Shown: positions 1-5,786 of the stretch, one piece after another | Layout: every line of letters begins with the position of its first letter | How positions within the stretch are numbered: the first letter of the stretch is position 1 | Origin: Bacteroidales bacterium UBA1374 | Lineage (GTDB): Bacteria; Bacteroidota; Bacteroidia; Bacteroidales; UBA932 | Direction: 5' to 3' | Length of the DNA stretch: 28,261 nucleotides | NCBI GenBank assembly: GCA_002305545.1 | Contig: DBRG01000003.1 | Location: forward strand, 1 to 28,261 | Position numbers and translations under genes: made by a program | Notes under the pieces: generated by a model | Databases searched by the model: none | What the model saw: only the letters and a program-made list of their open reading frames with translations | What the model was told of the DNA's origin: nothing

Positions 1-22
1 GGGAGAGTAGGTAGCCGCCGCC
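1..22 (+). rRNA. 5S rRNA, 3' end only (partial)
   Basis: The first bases (GGGAGAGTAGGTAGCCGCCGCC) match, from memory, the conserved 3' end of Bacteroidales 5S rRNA, in which GGGAGAGTAGG is followed by a G+C-rich tail that pairs with the 5' end. A rho-independent terminator follows within a few bases, as expected at the end of an rRNA operon. The rest of the gene lies upstream of the window, so pairing with the 5' end cannot be checked. Confidence 0.75.
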
Positions 23-27
23 CTTAG

Positions 28-62
28 AAGGAGTCAAAACGAAAGTGATGACTCCTTTTTTT
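28..62 (+). terminator. Rho-independent terminator of the rRNA operon
   Basis: A perfect 9-bp stem (AAGGAGTCA at 28-36, TGACTCCTT at 49-57) closes a 12-base loop and runs directly into a T tract (56-62). It sits just after the 5S tail, so it is the natural transcription end of the rRNA operon. Confidence 0.85.
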
Positions 63-199
63 ATGCCATTAACGGATCAACTGATGCTACCTGCTCGAGC
101 ACCTGGGTGGGAACCGACGAACAAGCGAGCGCAGAGGAGCTATCTCACTCTGCCGAGCGGTGAGGAGGAGAAGCCTGCAGCTGAAAGCTGCTGGCTTAA
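63..199. other. Non-coding spacer with a hairpin
   Basis: No credible gene is seen. The clearest structure is an imperfect hairpin at about 171-197, AAGCCTGCAGCT / AGCTGCTGGCTT with a GAA loop and one mismatch. It is followed by AAAG and then the second copy of the 5S tail. The short minus-strand frame across this stretch has no recognisable family content. Confidence 0.5.
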
Positions 200-268
200 A
201 GTAGGTAGCCGCCGCCCTTAAACGAATCCCTGACCAAAAAAGGTCAGGGGTTTTGTCGTTTAAGGGCG
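200..268. repeat. Second copy of the 5S tail built into a long hairpin
   Basis: Bases 200-220 repeat bases 6-26 exactly (21 bp, including GTAGGTAGCCGCCGCCC). The end of this copy forms the left arm of a 13-bp perfect inverted repeat, CGCCCTTAAACGA at 213-225 against TCGTTTAAGGGCG at 256-268. An inner 8-bp stem (228-235 with 242-249, CCCTGACC/GGTCAGGG) is followed by TTTT. The rest of 5S is absent here, so this is a fragment, not a second gene. The inner stem plus TTTT could terminate transcription. Confidence 0.7.
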
Positions 269-305
269 TCGGCTGTGCCGCCACCATAACGAACACCCAC
301 CCAAA

Positions 306-349
306 CCCTCCCTAACCGTTGGGAGGGCTTAGCCGGGGCAAGCCCCGGC
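306..349. repeat. Two adjacent G+C-rich hairpins
   Basis: CCCTCCC (306-312) pairs with GGGAGGG (321-327), and GCCGGGGC (332-339) pairs with GCCCCGGC (342-349). Both are perfect. Neither is followed by a T tract, so they are not typical terminators. They lie just ahead of the first AAGCCGAGGC-core module. Confidence 0.55.
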
Positions 350-375
350 GATCTGTGCTTTTGCTGCCTGTTGCA

Positions 376-447
376 GTCACTGACACAACAAGATCGGGAA
401 GCTTTTTCTTAAAGCCGAGGCTTCCCTTATCTTGTGGTGTCAGTGAC
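376..447. repeat. Inverted repeat with AAGCCGAGGC core, copy pair 1
   Basis: A left arm at 376-402 and a right arm at 420-447 are nearly perfect reverse complements (arms start GTCACTGACAC and reach GGGAAGC, with two mismatches and one gap). The 17-base loop at 403-419 reads TTTTTCTTAAAGCCGAG. The same loop, with different arms, recurs at 1295-1311. The core AAGCCGAGGC is at 412-421. A smaller inverted repeat, GTGCCTGC/GTAGGCAC, follows at 463-470 and 488-495. Confidence 0.75.
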
Positions 448-494
448 CTCCCGTCAGGAGCAGTGCCTGCCAGCAATCCGTACGCCAGTAGGCA

Positions 495-603
495 CACAGG
501 TGGAACCTCAGTGCGCCATTTTTCATAATCAAATTGTAAGCACCTATAATACAGTTAATTAAAAATTTGTGTGCGATTTTGGCGCACTGAGGTTCCACCT
601 GTG
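495..603. repeat. 24-bp perfect inverted repeat around an AT-rich core
   Basis: CACAGGTGGAACCTCAGTGC continues to GCGCCA at 495-518 and is exactly reverse-complemented at 580-603. The 61-base interior (519-579) is strongly AT-rich. The overall size (109 bp) and the AGGTGG-containing arms resemble the four palindromic elements that begin at 671, so this may be a diverged member of that family. No transposase or target-site duplication is seen. Confidence 0.8.
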
Positions 604-670
604 CTAAACTAAGCTTATTCCTGAATTTAGTTACTGACCGTGACTTATCCCTTTTTGGTGTTGGTGTTGA

Positions 671-1141
671 CAGGGAGGTGGTAAGTAGCAAAAATAGCGT
701 TTGAGCCAATAACGCCAATAATAACAGCATATTACAAGATTTTATAAAAAAACCGCCACTTACCACCTCCCTGCAAAACCACTGAAATCCATGGAAGGTG
801 GTAAGTTGCGAAAAACATGAACGCGCCTCTAATGTGCACATTAACAGGATGTTATGTGTTTTCGTAACACAGTTGTTACTTACCACCTCCCCCCAAAATC
901 ACAGAAAAACCGCAAAAACCGGTGAAGGTGGTAAGTGATGAAAAACGCGACAGCGCCTCTAATACGCAAGTAAACAGGGCGTTATGCATTTTTGTAACAT
1001 GGTTGTTACTTACCACCTCCCCTACAAAACCGCTGAAATCCAGGGAGGTGGTAAGTTGTCAAAATGGTGTTCACGCTCATAACGTACACAATAATAGCGG
1101 GTTAAAGGTTTTTGCAACAAAACCATCACTTGCCACCTCCC
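671..1141. repeat. Tandem array of four ~100-bp palindromic elements
   Basis: Each element starts with GGTGGTAAGT and ends with ACTTACCACC (ACTTGCCACC in the fourth). Outer limits are 671-773, 793-890, 924-1020 and 1042-1141. Element 1 has perfect 16-bp arms. The interiors of elements 2 and 3 are clearly related (GCGCCTCTAAT, then TTATG, GTAACA and TTGTTACTTACC). Linkers 1 and 3 share CAAAACCRCTGAAATCCA. The arms allow large hairpins, so these may act as DNA palindromes or as structured RNAs. No open reading frame is shared between units. Function unknown. Confidence 0.85.
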
Positions 1142-1266
1142 ACAAAACAGTTGGGAACAATGATTGGTGCTGCGAAGCAGCGCCTTAATAAGCGCCAAAA
1201 ACCTTTGGCGCACCGCCTTTAAAGACCACCAGGCGATTGTTAGGGCAGCAATACGCATAACTGCAA
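1142..1266. other. Non-coding spacer with two perfect hairpins
   Basis: GGTGCTGC (1166-1173) pairs with GCAGCGCC (1177-1184) around a GAA loop, with one G-T pair. GCGCCAAA (1192-1199) pairs with TTTGGCGC (1204-1211) around AACC. No gene is seen. The stretch leads directly into the next inverted module at 1267. Confidence 0.55.
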
Positions 1267-1339
1267 GGTCGCCTGAGTGCTAAGAACGGAGTGCTTTTTC
1301 CTTAAGCCGAGGCACTCCGTTCTTAGCACTCAGGCGACC
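1267..1339. repeat. Inverted repeat with AAGCCGAGGC core, copy pair 2 (28-bp perfect arms)
   Basis: The arm at 1267-1294 (GGTCGCCTGAGTGC onward to GAACGGAGTGC) is an exact reverse complement of 1312-1339. The 17-base loop, TTTTTCCTTAAGCCGAG (1295-1311), differs by only two bases from the loop at 403-419, while the arms are unrelated to those of that copy. The constant part is therefore the loop/core and the variable part is the arms. Confidence 0.85.
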
Positions 1340-1551
1340 GCCTGCAGGAAAGGGTTGAAGCCTCGGCTTAAAAAAACAAGCTTCCCGATCTTGTGGTGGA
1401 AGCGACCATTTGTTGTACTAAGGAAAAGGTTGGTGCCTCGGCTTAAAAGAAAAAGCATTCCGTTCTTAGCACTCAGGCGGCCGCCTGCAGGAAAGGTTGA
1501 AGCCTCGGCTTAGCTAACCCGGTCTCGTGGCGGCAAAGCCAGAGTCCGGGT
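1340..1551. repeat. Run of three reverse-oriented core modules plus a closing hairpin
   Basis: GCCTCGGCTT, the reverse complement of the AAGCCGAGGC core, occurs at 1360-1369, 1435-1444 and 1502-1511. The segment after the first core repeats the arm of pair 1 (CTTCCCGATCTTGTGGTG, 1381-1398). The segment after the second core repeats the arm of pair 2 (CCGTTCTTAGCACTCAGGCG, 1460-1479) followed by GCCTGCAGGAAAGG, itself a repeat of 1340-1353. The run closes with an imperfect hairpin at 1517-1551 (ACCCGG with CCGGGT, CTC with GAG, TGGC with GCCA). Confidence 0.75.
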
Positions 1552-1621
1552 ACTGGTTTTGAATGCATTGGACATGAGTGAATTCTAAGATAAGTAAGGC
1601 CGGGGAAAAAATGTAAAAATA
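1552..1621. other. Spacer between the repeat block and the operon promoter
   Basis: No gene, repeat or clear structure is seen. The sequence becomes AT-rich towards its 3' end as it enters the promoter region. Confidence 0.4.
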
Positions 1622-1651
1622 TTTGCATATATAAAAATATTTGTACCTTTA
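1622..1651 (+). promoter_or_regulatory. Bacteroidota-type promoter of the sialic acid operon
   Basis: TTTG at 1622-1625 and TACCTTTA at 1644-1651 fit the Bacteroides -33 TTTG and -7 TAnnTTTG pattern, with 18 bases between them and one mismatch in the -7 box. The start codon of the first gene is 40 bases further on. AAAAATATTTG is repeated at 1615-1625 and 1633-1643. The assignment is by pattern only. Confidence 0.55.
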
Positions 1652-1657
1652 CAATTA
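1638..1657. promoter_or_regulatory. Likely operator of the GntR/FadR-type regulator
   Basis: TATTTGTA-N4-TACAATTA is a 20-bp palindrome with one mismatched pair and a perfect TTGTA-N4-TACAA centre. It covers the -7 box and lies 34 bases before the regulator's own start codon. FadR-family regulators bind short palindromes and usually repress, so this is the expected place for a self-controlling operator. A sialic-acid-related inducer is an inference. Confidence 0.5.
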
Positions 1658-1691
1658 ATATGATTAATCAGACAATTCGAAAGTACAATTC

Positions 1692-2414
1692 ATGGCAGAG
1701 TGCAAAAAAATAGAAGACATTGGTAAGGTCACCCTGGTTGATATCGTAGAAAGTTCTTTGATTAACTATATCAAGCAGAATCATCTTAAAGTAGACGATT
1801 ACCTTCCAAGCGAAACGGAACTGGCAAAAAGTCTGGGTGTTGCAAGAAGTGTATTGCGTGAAGCGCTAAGCCGTTTAAAGATGTACGGATTGATTGAATC
1901 GCGTCCCCGTCACGGAATGGTTCTGCGCGAACCGTCCCTCTTCTCCCCCATGAAAAAAGTGATGCAGCTGAACCTGTGGGGAGAGAAAACAATGTACGAT
2001 ATTCTGGGACTCCGGGTCACTTTAGAGCTTGGCATGGTGGATGAAATATTTAGCCATATAAGCGATAAACATATAGAAGAGCTCACCAGGATAGTAAATG
2101 TAAGCACAGTGCTGGAGAACAATTTATATGAAGGAATAAGCGAAATTAGTTTTCACTCCAAACTGTATGAAATTACCGGAAACTCTGCGTTTATTATGTT
2201 CCAGGACCTGATTCATCCGGTTATCGGTTTTATTAAAAGCCATTTTGAAGAGAATTTTAAACCCATAAACAAGCAATTGGAAGAAAAAGGTTTGATAGTG
2301 ACCCACTCAGATCTGCTTACTTATCTTAAGTTCCGGGATAAGGCAGGGTTCAGGAAGTCACTGGAAAATCACTTTATGCCGTACAAAATATTCCTACAAG
2401 AAAGAAACGGTTAA
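1692..2414 (+). CDS. FadR-type GntR transcriptional regulator of the sialic acid operon
   Basis: A 240-residue regulator of the GntR superfamily, FadR/FCD branch. The N-terminal winged helix covers about residues 13-80, with the family pattern LPSETELAKSLGVARSVLREA at the recognition helix and a wing at RPRHGMVL. The C-terminal all-helical FCD ligand domain covers about 100-235. His155 (FHSKLYE), His205 (THSDLL) and His227 (ENHF) are at the usual metal-ligand positions of FCD domains. It is the first gene of the operon, just downstream of a palindrome overlapping the promoter, so self-regulation is likely. E. coli NanR is of the same family, but the ligand here is inferred only from context. 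The next gene starts 37 bases downstream. Confidence 0.9.
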   Translation: MAECKKIEDIGKVTLVDIVESSLINYIKQNHLKVDDYLPSETELAKSLGVARSVLREALSRLKMYGLIESRPRHGMVLREPSLFSPMKKVMQLNLWGEKTMYDILGLRVTLELGMVDEIFSHISDKHIEELTRIVNVSTVLENNLYEGISEISFHSKLYEITGNSAFIMFQDLIHPVIGFIKSHFEENFKPINKQLEEKGLIVTHSDLLTYLKFRDKAGFRKSLENHFMPYKIFLQERNG

Positions 2415-2451
2415 TTTTTTTCAAAACAATTGTCAGACAAATAAGACAAAT

Positions 2452-4842
2452 ATGACCAAACAAAACAGGATAATTGTAATAGTGAGCATCGTAAGCCTTT
2501 GGCTGCTGTTACCTGCCTGCTCTGGAAATGATACTGCTATAATCCGGAACTCACCCGGATATGACCGCCTGACAGAAAACAAAGTGCTGAGCATGAATGT
2601 TGTTCATGAACAGCTTAATGACCTTACCCTTCTGGGAATCATTGATAAGGCCCTAATTTTCCGCAACAATACAGACAATTCATTACTTTATTATAGCGAA
2701 CTATCAGACAGACAAGATATTGAGGTGGATCTTGATCAGAAAACAATCAGGAGCTATCCTCTTCAAAATGGTCTGTTGCTGACCGACTCCTTAAGTAAGG
2801 GATCTTATCTGCTCACAATTGAGAATACATTTCCGAAGACTGAAAGACTGCCGGATTTTCCAATAGACATTAGCGATTCCCAAATCTCCATTATCGAAAA
2901 TAATGGAGTGTTGTTCCTTGGGACATCGATACGGGACACCCTGATGGTTTATAGTCTGAAAAGGCATGGTGCGCCGGTTAACCAATGGGAAATCTTAACG
3001 CATACAGGCCTCGGTTCAGATAACGGTTTCCTTATGTCTGTTCAATCCAATGGGACAGACAATTGCCTCTATGTATTTATAAAGGGAAACGGTATTTTGT
3101 GTTATAACTTAAGATTAGATCATTGGACCAGAAAAGAGATTGATACGCAGCCTATAGATCAGACTTCCTCCGCTTTTGGAAAGGGTGCGGCTCATATTAT
3201 TTTCCCGCATAATGACGGACATGCCATACAGCTGTTCAATACCGTGACAGACACTTTTTTTGAAATGCAGGTCAACCCTGCAGAAGGTGTGTTCATGGGA
3301 GTTCAGGTTTCAAACAACCAGGTATCGACCGTTTATTATGATGAGTCAGGTCAGTCTTTAGAACTGAGGAATTTATCTATTGAGAAGGTGAAAAATGGTT
3401 TTTCTGCCATTGACATCATTGTTCTTATACTCTATTTTGGAGTTCTGGTCTTTATTGGTTACTATTTTTCCAAAAGGCAGAAAAATTCAGATGATTATTT
3501 CCGGGGCGGACAAAGGATCCCATGGTGGGCTGCAGGTCTGAGTCTTTTTGGTACGGCTTTGAGTGCTATAACGTTCATGGCCATACCAGCCAAGGCTTTT
3601 GCCACCAACTGGAGTTATATGCTCTTTAACGGGGGTATTCTGATGGTCGCTCCCATCATTATGTTTGTATTCATCCCTTTCTTCCGGAAATTAAATATTA
3701 CCACCGCATACGAATATCTTGAAGTCCGGTTCAACAGCCTTATCAGGGTGGTGTGCAGCCTGGCTTTCATTGTGTTTCAGATAGGCAGGATGGGAATCAT
3801 TCTTTTATTGCCTGCTATAGCCATTAATGTGGTTACAGGTTTTGACATATTTCTCTGTATTATCCTGATGGGGGTATTTAGCATAATTTATACGCGCATG
3901 GGTGGTATCGAGGCTGTTGTCTGGACCGATGCACTACAGGTGGTCATTCTTCTGGGAGGGGCACTTTATGCGATTTTCCACATAGTCGCGCAAATTCCGG
4001 GGGGTTGGACTGAAACAATTTCGGTTGCCTTTTCAAATGGTAAAATGAGCTTTGGAAGCACCGTCTTTGATCTTTCCGACTCTACTATGTGGACCGTACT
4101 CATAGCCACTTTCTTTACCAATCTCACCACATACGGCACAGATCAGAGTATGGTACAGAGATACCTGACAACGTCTTCACAAAAAGCGGCCAGGAAAAGC
4201 ATCATGACAAATGCCCTTTTGGTCATACCGTCTACTTTAATTTTCTTTTTTATTGGAACGGCGTTGTTTGTGTATTACAAATACAATCCAGCTCATGCCA
4301 CCCCGATACTGGACAGTAACGATGCCATTTTCCCATGGTATATCTATACCAGGTTGCCTGTAGGCATAGTGGGACTGCTCATTGCCGGAATTTTTTCTGC
4401 TGCCATGTCCACATTGAGCGGGAGTATGAACTCAGTGGCTACAGCCTACGTGGTGGATATCCGCCCAAAACTCATGAGAAAAAAACCGGCAGCCGATCTG
4501 AAAGAGGCCCGCAGGGCCACACTTATAGCAGGAGCGCTGAGTTTGTGCTTTGCGATCTTAATGGCTACCTGGAACATAAGCTCTTTGTGGGATGAGTTCA
4601 ATAAAATTTTAGGGCTCATTTTAGGGAGCATGGGCGGACTGTTCTTATTGGGCATGGTGACCAGGAAAGCGAATGCCCCCGGGGCCTTGATCGGCATGGC
4701 AGTTAGCATTGCCGTACAGATTGTTGTTGCCAACTATACCCCGGTACACCTGCTTCTTTATACCACTGTAGGTTTCATTACGTGCTTTGTGGTTGGCTAT
4801 CTGGCAAGTTATTTCTTTAAAACAAATAAGACTACTGTATGA
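2452..4842 (+). CDS. Sodium:solute symporter with N-terminal propeller-like domain, likely sialic acid importer
   Basis: A 796-residue fusion. Residues 1-23 form a lipoprotein-type signal (LLLPAC, Cys23). About 30-315 is a soluble beta-rich domain with weak kelch-like repeats (YNLRLDHW, LFNTVTDTFFEM). From about 319 to the end lies a complete SSS-family transporter with many membrane helices and family features such as PWWAAGLSLFGTALSA, GRMGIILLLPA and WTDALQ. SSS proteins normally begin on the periplasmic side, so the extra domain should face the periplasm. Fusions of SSS transporters to permuted sialic-acid-mutarotase-like propellers are known in Bacteroidota, so this domain may convert sialic acid anomers before uptake; that is inference, because the kelch motifs are weak. 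The stop overlaps the lyase start as ATGA, indicating translational coupling. Confidence 0.85.
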   Translation: MTKQNRIIVIVSIVSLWLLLPACSGNDTAIIRNSPGYDRLTENKVLSMNVVHEQLNDLTLLGIIDKALIFRNNTDNSLLYYSELSDRQDIEVDLDQKTIRSYPLQNGLLLTDSLSKGSYLLTIENTFPKTERLPDFPIDISDSQISIIENNGVLFLGTSIRDTLMVYSLKRHGAPVNQWEILTHTGLGSDNGFLMSVQSNGTDNCLYVFIKGNGILCYNLRLDHWTRKEIDTQPIDQTSSAFGKGAAHIIFPHNDGHAIQLFNTVTDTFFEMQVNPAEGVFMGVQVSNNQVSTVYYDESGQSLELRNLSIEKVKNGFSAIDIIVLILYFGVLVFIGYYFSKRQKNSDDYFRGGQRIPWWAAGLSLFGTALSAITFMAIPAKAFATNWSYMLFNGGILMVAPIIMFVFIPFFRKLNITTAYEYLEVRFNSLIRVVCSLAFIVFQIGRMGIILLLPAIAINVVTGFDIFLCIILMGVFSIIYTRMGGIEAVVWTDALQVVILLGGALYAIFHIVAQIPGGWTETISVAFSNGKMSFGSTVFDLSDSTMWTVLIATFFTNLTTYGTDQSMVQRYLTTSSQKAARKSIMTNALLVIPSTLIFFFIGTALFVYYKYNPAHATPILDSNDAIFPWYIYTRLPVGIVGLLIAGIFSAAMSTLSGSMNSVATAYVVDIRPKLMRKKPAADLKEARRATLIAGALSLCFAILMATWNISSLWDEFNKILGLILGSMGGLFLLGMVTRKANAPGALIGMAVSIAVQIVVANYTPVHLLLYTTVGFITCFVVGYLASYFFKTNKTTV

Positions 4843-5768
4843 TTAACACACCAAAACTTACCGGGTTAATCTCGGCTCCGTTTACCCCTATGCACCCAGA
4901 CGGGAGCATTCACTATGAAAGAATTAAGGATTTCGCAGATTATGTCATTGCCTCTGAGTGCGTAAATGGCGTTTTTATTTGCGGCACAACCGGTGAATCG
5001 GCTTCACTTACTACTGCAGAAAGGGAAAAGATCGCAGAAACCTGGATCAGTCATGCCGGAGGCAGGCTGAAAATTACTGTACATGTTGGAGGAACTTCCA
5101 TATGCCAGTCGGAAGAACTGGCCAGACATGCACAAGATATTGGAGCCAGTGCCATAGGGTCCATTGCCCCGTTCTTTTTTAAACCGGCCAGCATAGAAGA
5201 TCTGGTTCAATATTTCCAGCCGATTGCAGCCGCAGCAAACCGTCTGCCATTTTATTATTACAATATGCCTTCCATTTCGGGCGTTTCCCTGCCTGTCCCG
5301 GAATTTCTCAAACGCGGGGCCCAGGTAATACCCACCCTGCGCGGTGTTAAGTTCACCCATAATAACCTTATGGAAATGCAGCAATGCGTACAGCTGAACA
5401 ATGGCGAATTTGATATACTCCATGGATTCGATGAGATACTTATTACCGGTCTCTCGATAGGGGTAAAGGGTGCTGTAGGCAGCACTTATAATTACATTCC
5501 CCAGATCTATAAGGGAATCATGCAGGCCATGCAGAGAAATGACATTGCCGAAGCTCGCAGGCTACAGTATGAATCGGTAAAGATACTGGATGTGGTTATC
5601 AAGCATGGAGGTGGTGTACGGGGAGGAAAAGCACTTATGAAACTGGCCGGAGTTGACTGTGGCCAATGCCGCCTGCCCATCTCACCTGTTTCCGACGAGG
5701 AAATGGAAGACATAAAAAAAGAATTGCAAGACACCACATTCTTTAACATAACAAATAATAGGATTTAA
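4839..5768 (+). CDS. nanA: N-acetylneuraminate lyase (sialic acid aldolase)
   Basis: A 309-residue cytoplasmic TIM-barrel enzyme of the DHDPS/NAL family, of normal length and with no signal peptide. It cleaves N-acetylneuraminate to N-acetylmannosamine and pyruvate through a Schiff base. Visible motifs are CGTTGESASLT (residues 48-58, carboxylate-binding loop), YYNMPSISG with the probable catalytic Tyr141, and RGVKFTHNN with the Schiff-base Lys171. GVKFTHNN is more typical of the sialate-lyase branch than of dihydrodipicolinate synthase. Position between a symporter and SusC/SusD-sialidase supports the same choice. It overlaps the symporter by 4 bp; SusC starts 18 bases after its stop. A related keto-acid aldolase is possible but less likely. 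Confidence 0.88.
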   Translation: MINTPKLTGLISAPFTPMHPDGSIHYERIKDFADYVIASECVNGVFICGTTGESASLTTAEREKIAETWISHAGGRLKITVHVGGTSICQSEELARHAQDIGASAIGSIAPFFFKPASIEDLVQYFQPIAAAANRLPFYYYNMPSISGVSLPVPEFLKRGAQVIPTLRGVKFTHNNLMEMQQCVQLNNGEFDILHGFDEILITGLSIGVKGAVGSTYNYIPQIYKGIMQAMQRNDIAEARRLQYESVKILDVVIKHGGGVRGGKALMKLAGVDCGQCRLPISPVSDEEMEDIKKELQDTTFFNITNNRI

Positions 5769-5786
5769 CTTATAATAATCATTTGT

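Noticed and set aside
200..220. A second 5S rRNA gene
   Set aside because: Only the last 21 bases match; the preceding bases bear no resemblance to 5S.
495..603. Invertible promoter of the Bacteroides type
   Set aside because: The interior is short, no good -33/-7 pair is found in either orientation, and no gene starts next to it. Kept only as a low-level question under findings.
440..886. 148-residue open frame on the minus strand
   Set aside because: It crosses the 24-bp inverted repeat and two palindromic elements, shows no family features and is biased in composition; it is a by-product of repeats.
671..1141. CRISPR array
   Set aside because: The repeats are paired inverted arms of 10-16 bp with related interiors and variable spacing; there are no uniform direct repeats with unique spacers and no cas genes.
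922..1188. 88-residue open frame on the plus strand
   Set aside because: It lies over palindromic elements 3 and 4 and has no recognisable domain; the units do not share this frame.
1277..1513. 78-residue basic open frame with repeated LKPRLKK-like segments
   Set aside because: The apparent protein repeats come from the AAGCCGAGGC-core DNA repeats read in one frame, not from a coding gene.
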